A stretch of DNA of 61,168 nt from Collinsella sp. (GCA_031295385.1 JAUMOL010000021.1:1-61168); one strand, 5' to 3'. Counted from the first letter of the stretch, positions 52,341 through 60,605 are shown. Notes: generated by a model from the letters alone, not told the origin. Program-made: numbers and translations.

Positions 52341-54359
52341 CTAGACCATGACCACGGCGAGCACGAGGAAGACCACGAGCGCCGCGACGATGTAGCAGAT
52401 GTATACGGAGTAGTTGCCGCCCTCGATCTTGGAGGCGAGGCCGGCCAGCTTATCGGCACCCTCGCTCGGTGCATCGACCAGGAAGCGGTCGGGCAGGGGC
52501 TCAACGCCCTGGGCGACACCGGTGAGCTTCTGGAACACGTGCGCGATGGACCAGCAGATCTTGGTGCATACCTCGCGCAGGGTGTAGAGCGGGCCCATGA
52601 AGAGCTCTACGTCTGACGCGAAGCTCGTGGCGACGACGGGCATGTGCTCGTTGGGCTCGTAGCCGCACGCCCAAGGGTCGGTCTTCTTAGCGGGGGCCTT
52701 GGTGCCGAGGCAGGACCTCAACACGAACGCGAGGCCGGTGAGGACCACGAGCGCGATGGCGATCGCGGGGGTGGAGGTGGCGGCACCGGAAATCTCGTTC
52801 ACCAGAGACACGCCCGAGGTGGCTGTGATGGCAGAGCCGGCAAGCACGCTCTGGGCGACGTCGCCCAGAACCGGGGCGATGACGGGAGAGCCGATTCCCA
52901 GCACCACGCAGATGGCCGCGAGGAGCATCTGCGAGAACAACATCGGAGCCGGGGACTCCTTGGCGTTCGCGGCCTCCTGGGAACGAGGGCTGCTCGCGAA
53001 CGAGACGCCGTAGGCCTTCACGAAGCACGTGACGGCCAGGGCACCGGTGATGGCGAGGGCGGCCGCGGAGGCGACGGCGAACACCATGACGACCGGGTCG
53101 GAGAGCGTCGAGATGTTGAACAGGGACTGGTAGGTGAACCACTCGGAAACGAAGCCGTTGAGCGGCGGGATAGCCGAGATGGCAAGGGCACCGATGAGGA
53201 AGCAGACGGCCGTGACCGGCATACGGCGGAACAGGCCGCCCATCTTCTCCATGTTGCGCGTACCCGTGGCATAGAGCAGGGAGCCCGCGCCGAGGAACAG
53301 CTCGCCCTTGAACATGGCGTGGTTGAGCGTGTGGTAGAGGGCGGCCATGAGCGCGATCGTCGCGATGACGTCGTTGCCCAGGGCGTGCGCCGTCATGGAC
53401 GCGCCGACACCGAGCAAGATGATGCCGATGTTCTCGACGGAGTGGTAGGCCAGCAGGCGCTTAATGTCGTGCTCGTGGAGGGCGTAGACGACGCCCAGGA
53501 CCGACGAGATGGATCCGAAAACCAGGACCATGAGGCCCCACCAGAGCTGGACGCCCGAACCCGCGAGCAGGTCGAGACCGACCTTGAGGATTCCCAGGAT
53601 GCCGATCTTGATCATGCCGCCGGACATGAGGGCGGACACGTTGGACGGCGCCTCGGGGTGCGCCTGGGGCAGCCAGGAGTGCAGCGGGATGATACCGGCC
53701 TTTGCGCCGAATCCGAAGAACGCGAGGACGAAGCACGCGGAGGAGACGGCGGGTCCAAAGTCATGCGTACGGAAATCACTGAAGCTGAAGGAACCGCCCA
53801 CGCCGTTGGTCATGAGCAGGAAGCTCGCCATGATAAGGACAAAGCCCACGTGCGCGATGACGAAGTAGAGCCAACCGCCCCTAATGGAGTTCTTGTTCTC
53901 CTCGATAACGACAAGGAAGTAGCTCGTAAGGGACATGAGCTCAAAGGCGACCAGGAACCAGAACACGTTGTCGGCGGTGATGACGAGCATCATCGAGGCG
54001 ACGAAGGTGTTCATGAAGAAACCGGCGCGCCCGACCTTGCCCGGGTACTCATCGAAGTAGGACAGACCGTAGATGAAGCCCGCAAAGGCGAGGATTGAGA
54101 TGAGGACCACGATCAGGCCCGCAAGGCCGTTGAGCAAGAGCTCGAGACGGGCGAACGGGAAAAAGAAGACCGTGTTGAGGGACGAAACGTCGCCAAGCAC
54201 GGCCTCGAGGCCCGCGATGAACGACAGCACGGCCGCGACGGCGCCGATAAGGCAGCCGGCGGTCTTGGCGGCGTTATCGGCCTTAATCAGCAGAACCGAG
54301 GCGAGCGCACCGATGCACGAGACGGCAAGCGATGCGATAAACAGCGTCATGCTATCCAT
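52341..54359 (-). CDS. hyfB: Hydrogenase membrane subunit, large antiporter-like (HyfB/HycC-like)
   Basis: 672 residues with about 16 helices. Conserved parts are FWFLVAFELMSLTSYFLVV, then FGAKAGIIPLHSWLPQAHPEAPSNVSALMSGGMIKIGI, and KRLLAYHSVENIGIILLGVGASM, followed by LNHAMFKGELFLGAGSL. Size and the C-terminal extension after the antiporter core fit HyfB/HycC. The start ATG 54359 lies within the last codons of the upstream ferredoxin gene (8-base overlap), with GGGAG upstream. Confidence 0.92.
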   Translation of the reverse strand: MDSMTLFIASLAVSCIGALASVLLIKADNAAKTAGCLIGAVAAVLSFIAGLEAVLGDVSSLNTVFFFPFARLELLLNGLAGLIVVLISILAFAGFIYGLSYFDEYPGKVGRAGFFMNTFVASMMLVITADNVFWFLVAFELMSLTSYFLVVIEENKNSIRGGWLYFVIAHVGFVLIMASFLLMTNGVGGSFSFSDFRTHDFGPAVSSACFVLAFFGFGAKAGIIPLHSWLPQAHPEAPSNVSALMSGGMIKIGILGILKVGLDLLAGSGVQLWWGLMVLVFGSISSVLGVVYALHEHDIKRLLAYHSVENIGIILLGVGASMTAHALGNDVIATIALMAALYHTLNHAMFKGELFLGAGSLLYATGTRNMEKMGGLFRRMPVTAVCFLIGALAISAIPPLNGFVSEWFTYQSLFNISTLSDPVVMVFAVASAAALAITGALAVTCFVKAYGVSFASSPRSQEAANAKESPAPMLFSQMLLAAICVVLGIGSPVIAPVLGDVAQSVLAGSAITATSGVSLVNEISGAATSTPAIAIALVVLTGLAFVLRSCLGTKAPAKKTDPWACGYEPNEHMPVVATSFASDVELFMGPLYTLREVCTKICWSIAHVFQKLTGVAQGVEPLPDRFLVDAPSEGADKLAGLASKIEGGNYSVYICYIVAALVVFLVLAVVMV

Positions 54360-54969
54360 TGTTTACGCTCCCTTCTGCTTTCTCGGACAGGCCCTGGGCC
54401 ACAGCGGTAACGTCGACAACCGGACCGTTTTCGATCGAGCGCAGGCGCTTGGCCTCGTCGAGCTCGCGATCGGCCGCGCCGCCCATGACGGTCAGCGCCT
54501 TGGTGGGGCACGCCGCCACACAATGCGGGCCGTCCGGATCGAAGGCGCACAGGTCGCACTTCACAGCGCAGGTGTACTGGCCAGGAGCCCACGTAAGCAG
54601 GCTGCTCAGGGACTTAGGATACGAAGGCGTCGGGTCGCACATGCCTGCGACACCGGCGATAGACGTGCCATCGGGATGGATGGCTCCGAAGGGGCACGCG
54701 ATGGCGCACAGCCTGCACCCGATGCACTCCTGCTCCTTGACGTGGATGCGGTCGCCATCGTGCTCGATAGCATTCACCGGGCAAACCTCGGCGCAGGGGG
54801 CACCCTCGCAATGGTGGCAGGCAAGGGCGGCCGAAATACCGCCGGTCTTCACGAGCGCCAGGCGCGGCGTATCCTGAAGACCCTGCATCCGGTGGGCGTC
54901 GGCACAGGCGGACTGGCATGTTCCGCAGCCGATGCACCTCTCCGGGTTGATGTCGATGAAGCGGTTCAT
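54352..54969 (-). CDS. hyfA: 4Fe-4S polyferredoxin (HycB/HyfA-like electron-transfer subunit)
   Basis: About 205 residues with four 4Fe-4S motifs: CIGCGTCQSACADAH, then CHHCEGAPCAEVCPVNAI, CIGCRLCAIACPFGAI, and CDLCAFDPDGPHCVAACPTKAL. This is the HycB/HydN/HyfA pattern. It carries electrons from formate dehydrogenase to the hydrogenase. The start is ATG 54969, with AAGGAAG upstream; a GTG at 54975 is possible. It lies between fdhF and hyfB. A tail of about 50 residues after the last motif is unusual and may bind the partner. Confidence 0.92.
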   Translation of the reverse strand: MNRFIDINPERCIGCGTCQSACADAHRMQGLQDTPRLALVKTGGISAALACHHCEGAPCAEVCPVNAIEHDGDRIHVKEQECIGCRLCAIACPFGAIHPDGTSIAGVAGMCDPTPSYPKSLSSLLTWAPGQYTCAVKCDLCAFDPDGPHCVAACPTKALTVMGGAADRELDEAKRLRSIENGPVVDVTAVAQGLSEKAEGSVNNG

Positions 54970-54991
54970 CCCCACTTCCTTTCAAAATAAC

Positions 54992-55026
54992 GGGCCGGGC
55001 TCCCGAACGTACGGGACGCCCGGCCC
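54992..55026 (-). terminator. Hairpin between fdhF and the ferredoxin gene
   Basis: 9-bp perfect stem GGGCCGGGC / GCCCGGCCC with a 17-base loop followed on the minus strand by GTTATTTTG. It is probably a partial terminator or processing site that lowers expression of the membrane subunits relative to fdhF. Confidence 0.55.
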
Positions 55027-55047
55027 AAAAAGCCAACGAGAACGGGA

Positions 55048-57270
55048 CTACACGATTTGATTCACGTGTGTCTCGTCGTCGAACTTGGCGGCGCCAGGCT
55101 CAACGTCCTGGGGAGCGGCGGCGTCCACCAGAGCCTGCTTGAGCTCGGTATACTGACGCTCTACCTCGCCCTCTGCCCAAACCTGGTCGGCAATGGCGTC
55201 GACCTGGCAGGCGGAGAACTTGTCCTCGGGCGTGTGCGAGACCGGGTCGACCTTGTGCATGGTCAGCTCGTTGCACTTGCCGATCCACCACTGGTAGGTC
55301 ATATAGACCGTGCCCTTGTTGATGCGATCGCTTACGTCGGCGCGGCTGTATACCTGGCCGCGGCGGCTGTGAATCGAGACGATGTCGCCGTTCTTGATGC
55401 CGCGCGCCTGGGCGTCCGCGGGATTCATGCGGACAAAGCCGGGCTCATCGGCAAGCAGCGCCAGCGTCTTGCAGTTGCCGGTCATCGAGCGGCAGCTGTA
55501 GTGGCCGACCTCGCGGACGGTGCACAGGATGAGCGGGTACTCATCGTCGGGAAGCTCGGAGGGCGCCTCCCAGTCGTGCGCCATCAGGTTGGCGCGGCCG
55601 TCCTTGGTGGTGAACTTGCCACCAGCGAACATGTCGGGCGTACCGTGGTCGTTCACATCGGTGCTCTTGACGGGCCACTGGGCGTAGCCGCCCTCGGGAG
55701 CCATCTTCTCGTAGGTCGCGCCCACAAAGTTGGGGCACAGGCTAATGCACTCGTTCCAGATCTGCTCGGTGTTGTCGTAGTGCATGGGGTAACCCATGCG
55801 CGTAGACAGGTCCGCGAAGATCTCCCAGTCGTGACGGCACTCGCCCTTGGGCGGAACAGCCGCGTCAAAGTGCTGGAAGCTACGGTCGGATGCGGTAAAG
55901 ACACCCTCGTGCTCGCCCCAAGAGGTAGCGGGCAGGATGACGTCGGCGAGCATGGTCGTCTGCGTCATAAAGATGTCCTGGCAAATGAACAGATCCAGCT
56001 CGGAGAGCGTCTTGCGCATGCCGGCCGAATCGGGCTCGGTCTGCACCGGGTCCTCGCCGTAGTTGTAGAAGCAGTGCACCTTGCCCTCGTCGACCAGGTG
56101 GCCCAGGTCGGTGAGCTTGTAGCCCTCCTCGAGCGGGAGCTTTTCCTCGGGCACGCCCCAAGCCTTGGCAAACTTGGCACGCACAGCCGGGTCGGTGACT
56201 TTCTGGTAGCCAGGATACAGGTTGGGCAGCATGCCCATATCGCAGGAGCCCTGGACGTTGTTCTGGCCACGCACGGGCGCGAGGCCGGAGTTGGGTTTGC
56301 CGATCTGGCCGGCAACGCAGGCGATGGAGGCGATGGTGTGCACCGTCTTCAGGTTCTGCTTCTGCTGGCATACGCCCATGCCCCAGCCAATGATGGCAGA
56401 GGGCTTCGCCGTGGCGTACATCTCGGCAGCTTGGTGGATCAACGCGGGCTCGACACCCGTGATGTCCTGTACGGATTCGGGAGTGTAGTTCTTGATGGTC
56501 TCCCACCACTCGTCAAAGCCGTTCGTATGCTCGGCGACGAATTCCTTGTCGTAGAGGCCATCGTTGACCAAGCAGTTGGCAAAGGCGTTGAGGAACGCGA
56601 CGTTGCAACCGTTCTTGATCGGAAGGTAGAGATCGGCGATACGCGCGGTTTCGATATGGCGCGGGTCGGCGACGATGATCTTGCAACCCTTTTCTTTGGC
56701 TCGCACGATACGCCTTGCGACGATGGGGTGCGAATCGGCAGGGTTATAGCCGAAGAGGAAAATGCAGCCCGCATCCTCCATACCGGGGATGGAGCATGAC
56801 ATGCAACCTGAACCAACCGTGTCCATCAGACCGAGGACAGTAGGGCCGTGTCAAGTACGGGCGCAGTTGTCCACGCTGTGGGTGCCGATGCACGCACGCG
56901 TAAACTTCTGCATGACGTAGTTCGCCTCATTGCCGCCGCCTCGCGAAGAGCCGGTGGTCATGACAGCGTTAGGACCATATTCGTCAATTATGGCCTGCAT
57001 CTTAGATGCGGTGAAATCCAGTGCCTCGTCCCAGCTTACGCGCTCAAGATCCGCGCCCTTAGTGCGGCGGATCATCGGGTGCAGTACGCGAGGAGTCAAG
57101 ATCTTGGTGTCGTTGATGAAGTCGTAGCCGCTCATGCCCTTAAGGCACAGCTCGCTCTGGTTGGTGATGCCGTTGAGCGGTTCGGTACCCACGACCTGGC
57201 CGTTTTGGACCAAGAGGTTAAACTGGCAACCGGCGCCGCAGTACGGGCAAATCACTTTATGCTTCTCCAT
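55048..57270 (-). CDS. fdhF: Formate dehydrogenase H, selenocysteine-containing (in-frame UGA)
   Basis: 740 residues if the TGA at 56851-56853 is read as Sec. The N-terminal [4Fe-4S] motif is CPYCGAGCQFNLLVQ, with the last Cys in SELCLKG. Sec falls at residue 140 in the context NCARTUHGPTVLGLMDTVGSG, the active-site motif of FdhF; E. coli FdhF also has Sec140. Bis-MGD domain blocks continue after the UGA (IIVADPRHIETARIADLYLPI, MNPADAQARGIKNGDIVSIHSRRG). It oxidises formate to CO2 and passes electrons to the adjacent ferredoxins. The start is ATG 57270 after GGAGGG. Conventional annotation would split it into two genes (57270-56851 and 56826-55048). Confidence 0.95.
56818..56853 (-). promoter_or_regulatory. 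SECIS element with UGA selenocysteine codon of fdhF
   Basis: UGA at 56853-56851, followed in the mRNA by CACGGCCCTAC and a hairpin TGTCC / GGACA closing a loop that contains GGTCT, the loop motif of the E. coli fdhF SECIS, at the same distance from the UGA. SelB is expected to bind it. Confidence 0.85.
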
Positions 57271-57345
57271 GACACCCTCCTTCCTTTCTCTGCTACCGAA
57301 TACTCGGTACTTATTTGACAATCATTGGGCCTGTCGCCCCAACGC

Positions 57346-57864
57346 TTACGCCTCGTTTTCGATGGTGGCGCGGGCACGCTCGGCAGTCAGTTCTGCCAGG
57401 CGCTCATCGTCTACCAGGGTGAGACCCTTGGTCGGGCACGCCTCGGCACACGCCGGACCGCCGGGACGGTCCACGCACAGGTCGCACTTAAGCACGAAGC
57501 TCTTAGTCTGCGAACCCACGCGGACGTCGCCCATCAAGACGGGGGCCTGCGTGGTCGCCACGCTCACGGCGCCAAAGGGGCATGCCATGACGCAGCTCTT
57601 GCAGCCGATGCAGTTGTCCTCGTTGACGCCGATGCGATGGTTCTTTGGATCAAAGAACAAGGCGCCCGTAGGACAGGCCTTCGCGCACGGGGCATCCTCG
57701 CAATGATGGCAAGCCACCGGTGCGGAGATCTCGTACGTACGCGTCACGCGCAGGCGCGGCGCGGCGATGTTGCCGGGAATATCGTGTGCCTCGATGCACG
57801 CCGCCATACAGGTTTGGCACCCAATGCAGCGTGAGGAATCGGCTACGACTCGTTTATTGCCCAT
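57346..57864 (-). CDS. 4Fe-4S ferredoxin, HydN/HycB-like
   Basis: About 172 residues with four cluster motifs: CIGCQTCMAACIEAH, then CHHCEDAPCAKACPTGAL, CIGCKSCVMACPFGAV, and CDLCVDRPGGPACAEACPTKGL. It closely matches HydN and HycB electron carriers. The gene precedes fdhF by 75 bases and is the first of the formate hydrogenlyase operon. The start is ATG 57864 with GAGGGAG upstream; a longer frame to 57972 runs through the structured leader. It probably accepts electrons directly from FdhF, as HydN-type proteins do for FDH-H, or assists its maturation. Confidence 0.9.
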   Translation of the reverse strand: MGNKRVVADSSRCIGCQTCMAACIEAHDIPGNIAAPRLRVTRTYEISAPVACHHCEDAPCAKACPTGALFFDPKNHRIGVNEDNCIGCKSCVMACPFGAVSVATTQAPVLMGDVRVGSQTKSFVLKCDLCVDRPGGPACAEACPTKGLTLVDDERLAELTAERARATIENEA

Positions 57865-57888
57865 GTTGTTCACTCCCTCCTGAATCCC

Positions 57889-57939
57889 ATGCCGGAGAGA
57901 CCCTGTCGACGTTGCCCCGGACCGCCCGTGGTCCGGCAT
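57889..57939 (-). promoter_or_regulatory. Structured 5' leader with mutually exclusive hairpins
   Basis: In the transcript ATGCCGG (57939-57933) can pair with CCGGCAT (57895-57889) near the ribosome site, while overlapping CCGGACC (57936-57930) can pair with GGTCCGG (57923-57917). The two pairings exclude one another. Candidate cis-regulatory leader; it does not match a riboswitch consensus that I can name. Confidence 0.35.
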
Positions 57940-58042
57940 CGGCGTATCGAGTGCATGCGGCGAAACAGGCACTTCGATAGAATTCCTCCAACGATATACA
58001 GGTTAAATATACGCAGTTGCAGGGGGCAAACTTGAGCATAGG

Positions 58043-58077
58043 CCCTGCAATACGGGTGTATTGCAGGGGTTTTGGCA
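58043..58077. terminator. Strong hairpin in the formate operon / toxin-antitoxin gap
   Basis: Perfect 11-bp stem CCCTGCAATAC / GTATTGCAGGG with a four-base loop, followed by GTTTT on the plus strand. It lies upstream of both divergent units, so it may be an operator or insulating terminator. Confidence 0.45.
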
Positions 58078-58106
58078 GGTTGGAATTATTCTCTAGAAGC
58101 TATAAA

Positions 58107-58270
58107 GGTGAGTGTATTACATGCGTGCATCCAAGGGAGATTTCACGCTCGTTTCTGAAGGATGTAGTACGTTTGTAATATCGTTTACACTCATTTACTC
58201 TAGTGCAATAAAGTAGTGGTTGTAAGATTGGCTATTATTAGCCGATGTTGTATTTGACTATTCAAATTGC
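58107..58270 (+). promoter_or_regulatory. Probable promoter and operators of the toxin-antitoxin operon
   Basis: TGAGTGTATTACAT (about 58109) and TGTAATATCGTTTACACTCA (about 58173) form inverted half-sites. GTGCAAT (about 58203) and ATTGCAC (about 58263) are a second inverted pair. GGCTATTATTAGCC is a small palindrome. TTTACA with an AT-rich block 17 bases on could be a -35/-10 pair. Antitoxins of the RelB type usually bind such sites. Confidence 0.35.
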
Positions 58271-58293
58271 ACGCTCATTAAGGGAGGCCAGTG

Positions 58294-58617
58294 ATGTCAT
58301 CGACTCAAAAACGAGCCATCCTGCAGGTGCGCATTCGCGAGGAAGACAAGCAGCATGCCGAGCGTCTCTACGACGCCATGGGCACATCGCTCGCCGAGGC
58401 TGTCCGTCTATTTGTCGCGCAGAGTATTTTGATGCGCAAGCTCCCCTTTCAGCCGGTCGCCGTGCGCTCCAAGGACGGCACGGCCGCCTATGGACTGCTC
58501 AAAGCATATGGGGACCCCAATCGCCGCTCCGAGGAGCGCAATGCCTGGATTGAATACCTAGCCACAGAAAGCGACGAGTCGGTTTTGGGTCCCGAGGAAG
58601 TAGATATCCATGAGTAG
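58294..58617 (+). CDS. RelB/DinJ-family antitoxin
   Basis: About 107 residues. The N-terminal ribbon-helix-helix segment reads RAILQVRIREEDKQHAERLYDAMGTSLAEAVRLFVAQS, typical of RelB/DinJ antitoxins that bind DNA as dimers and neutralise the toxin with the C-terminal part. The start is ATG 58294, with AGGGAGG upstream (GTG 58291 is also in frame). Its end overlaps the PIN-domain gene by 8 bases. The C-terminal half (after residue 60) has no clear match and is probably the toxin-binding segment. Confidence 0.75.
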   Translation: MSSTQKRAILQVRIREEDKQHAERLYDAMGTSLAEAVRLFVAQSILMRKLPFQPVAVRSKDGTAAYGLLKAYGDPNRRSEERNAWIEYLATESDESVLGPEEVDIHE

Positions 58618-59086
58618 CACCATCATCGACGAGACCGTCATCCTGCGCTACCTGCTTGACGACGACGAAGTTCTGTCACCGCGCGCCGCCAAGGTCATCG
58701 CCACGCGCACCGCTCGCGTCTACCCCGAGATTATCACGCGCGTCGTGGTCACGCTGCGCGACGTCTATAAGGTTCCCCGCGTTGAGATTGCTGCGGCCAT
58801 GAAAAGGCTGCTCGATGACGTCATGGTCGACGAGCCCACCGTTGTCGCCCTTGCCGTCAAACTCTTTGGCAAGACCCATATGGACTTTTCCGACTGCCTC
58901 CTCGCAGCCCGAACCGCCATCTACAACGATGATGTCGTGAGCTTTGGCAAGCCCATCATCCAAGGCATGATCGATTACCGCCGTAAGCGCCAAACCGCTG
59001 CCGACGCCCGCGACCGCGCCGCCGAAGCCCGCAGTCACAGCACCGACTCCACCATCGACAAGCTCCGCCACCGCCCCCGCAGTTAA
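58610..59086 (+). CDS. PIN-domain toxin (VapC-like ribonuclease)
   Basis: 158 residues. PIN fold signals are IIDETVILRYLLDDDE at the N-terminus (first catalytic Asp and Glu), and MDFSDCLLAARTAIYNDDVVSFGK near residue 90-115 with the later acidic residues. Such proteins are Mg-dependent RNases that cut tRNA or rRNA. The overlapping upstream antitoxin gene is RelB/DinJ-like rather than a VapB or AbrB type. The C-terminal 40 residues are low-complexity, rich in Arg, Ala, Asp and Ser, and longer than in typical VapC (about 130 residues). The repeat at 59102 begins 16 bases after the stop. Confidence 0.78.
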   Translation: MSSTIIDETVILRYLLDDDEVLSPRAAKVIATRTARVYPEIITRVVVTLRDVYKVPRVEIAAAMKRLLDDVMVDEPTVVALAVKLFGKTHMDFSDCLLAARTAIYNDDVVSFGKPIIQGMIDYRRKRQTAADARDRAAEARSHSTDSTIDKLRHRPRS

Positions 59087-59101
59087 ACCTATCCCCTCCT
59101 A

Positions 59102-59168
59102 AGTTGCGGTGGAATACGGACTGTTTTTGCTGGTCAAACCGCAAAACAGTCCGTATTTCACCGCAACT
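59102..59168. repeat. 67-bp palindromic repeat, copy 4
   Basis: Same ends and length as copies 1-3 and 5. The stem continues into the loop (TTTTTGC / GCAAAA), so almost the whole unit is base-paired. It lies between the toxin gene and the convergent AbiEi-like gene. Confidence 0.9.
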
Positions 59169-59196
59169 TATTGAAGGTTGACCGCGAACGATTTCG

Positions 59197-60219
59197 CTAT
59201 CGGGAGTCGGCGTAGGGTTTTGTTGTCGGAATGCCGTAGCCGTGCATCATGGCACCGAACGATTCCACGTCGTAGGTGTCCGAGAGTTTGAAATGAATGA
59301 CATTGTGGCCCATGGCGCGAAGGTTCGCGTCGCGCATGAGGGCCGCTCGATACGTTTTTGCCGCCGCCCGCTCTGGATCATTTTGAGCCTCGTCTTCAAA
59401 CTTGCCTAGCCCATGCAGCTCTGCCAGCGTCCATGAGCCGTCTGGCATCTGCCAGCCATAATCTGCTAGATAATAGCCAGCGTTTCCCGGTCGCGTTATC
59501 TCAACTTGAAGCTCGGGCGCGGCAACCCCAGCGAGAATCATCGCTGCTCTCGCCTCAGACTCGCCGCCATTGTCTGACCTGCCGTCCATATACTCAAAAA
59601 CGTCAAAAGCACGCGCGATGTCATGCAACCCTCGGCAATTTGCCTGCGCGTATGCTCGCAGTTCTTCGCGTTCGACATCGTACTCACGGGCCAAGCCATC
59701 GACATAGCCCAGCGCATAGCGAAAGGCGCTCGTTCGAGCGATATCAACAACCGTTCGACACGGATCCGTCAGTGTAAACAGACCTAGCCGCCACACTTCG
59801 CCCGCCCGCCAGCGCTTGTATTCAACGAACTCATACGTATCACGCCTTGTAGACCGTGGCAGCAGTACTTGCACTTTATCCAGAAGCGTATACGCCGAGC
59901 CGATGCCGTAGAGCAGCGCTGCCGTCGATCCGCAAAACACAGCATCCGGTTCAACGACCGCAATAGCGGATGCCAGCTGAAAGATGCGATCTTCAACCCC
60001 AAGATTATTCCAATAGACCGGATCCGCATACACATGGTTGTAAAGACGAAGCATGAGCTCTTCCTGCATAAGCTCGCGCGCACGGCGTTCATCCCAAGGA
60101 TCAATTGTTATAAGCAGCTGTCCATCTTGATGAATTCCAACGGCCGAGAATAGCATTCTTGCATATGACTGCGGAAAATGTTTGCCTTTATCGAGCATGG
60201 CCAACCCCATAACCATCAC
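59197..60219 (-). CDS. AbiEi-like antitoxin/DUF559-type protein
   Basis: About 340 residues. The middle part (EPDAVFCGSTAALLYGIGSAYTLLDKVQVLLP, then LTDPCRTVVDIARTSAFRYALGYVDGLA) resembles type IV AbiEi-family antitoxin/transcription-regulator proteins common in Actinobacteria. The C-terminal part contains GGESEARAAMIL and ADYGWQMPDGSWTLAELHGLGKFED, similar to the DUF559/Vsr-type endonuclease fold with its acidic residues. No AbiEii toxin partner lies next to it. The start is uncertain: GTG 60219, ATG 60216, ATG 60210 or ATG 60198. It is bordered on both sides by 67-bp palindromic repeats. Confidence 0.6.
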   Translation of the reverse strand: MMVMGLAMLDKGKHFPQSYARMLFSAVGIHQDGQLLITIDPWDERRARELMQEELMLRLYNHVYADPVYWNNLGVEDRIFQLASAIAVVEPDAVFCGSTAALLYGIGSAYTLLDKVQVLLPRSTRRDTYEFVEYKRWRAGEVWRLGLFTLTDPCRTVVDIARTSAFRYALGYVDGLAREYDVEREELRAYAQANCRGLHDIARAFDVFEYMDGRSDNGGESEARAAMILAGVAAPELQVEITRPGNAGYYLADYGWQMPDGSWTLAELHGLGKFEDEAQNDPERAAAKTYRAALMRDANLRAMGHNVIHFKLSDTYDVESFGAMMHGYGIPTTKPYADSR

Positions 60220-60383
60220 GGCGGAGAGAATACCATTACGCTATCGCATGCCTCCGTCCGCAGGCCTTGCCAAAAGCTGACCAAAAACTTGACGCCGCAG
60301 GTCAGAGCTTCAAAAAATAATTCCACTCTCGGTAGACGGTCGCTACGACCCTCCCAACGGCATCAAAATCCAACCTTACAAAT
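60220..60383. other. Intergenic stretch with nothing recognised
   Basis: Upstream of the AbiEi-like gene. No open frame with family signatures, no tRNA and no strong hairpin was seen before the repeat at 60384. It probably carries the promoter of the AbiEi-like gene. Confidence 0.4.
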
Positions 60384-60450
60384 AGTTGCGGTGAAATACG
60401 GACTACATGGGCCATAAAAGCCGAAAAACAGTCCGTATTTCACCGCAACT
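60384..60450. repeat. 67-bp palindromic repeat, copy 5
   Basis: Ends AGTTGCGGTGAAATACGG and CCGTATTTCACCGCAACT as in copy 1, with the inner stem partly changed (ACTACAT opposite AAACAGT) and loop GGCC / AGCC. It lies between the AbiEi-like gene and tRNA-Gly. Confidence 0.88.
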
Positions 60451-60531
60451 TAGAAGGGGATGTGGGGTCCCGGCATGCATATGAAAACGGCTCTGGCACC
60501 AAATAGAGCCAAAGCCGTTTAAACTATCCTA

Positions 60532-60605
60532 TGGAGCGGGCGACGGGAATCGAACCCGCGTCATCAGCTTGGAAGGCTGGGGTTCTACCATTGAACTACG
60601 CCCGA
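60532..60605 (-). tRNA. tRNA-Gly (anticodon UCC)
   Basis: 74 bases with encoded CCA. The anticodon loop CTTCCAA gives UCC, and the D arm (GTTCAATGGTAGAAC) and T arm (GGGTTCGATTCCC) are standard. Acceptor pairs 2-7 match, but position 1 is T opposite C72, a mismatch in the first pair. It lies 6 bases from tRNA-Pro on the same strand. Confidence 0.95.

Noticed and set aside
56827..56850. Nonsense mutation breaking fdhF
   Set aside because: The TGA has exact Sec active-site context, a SECIS-like hairpin and nearby selA, selB and selC, so it is read as selenocysteine.
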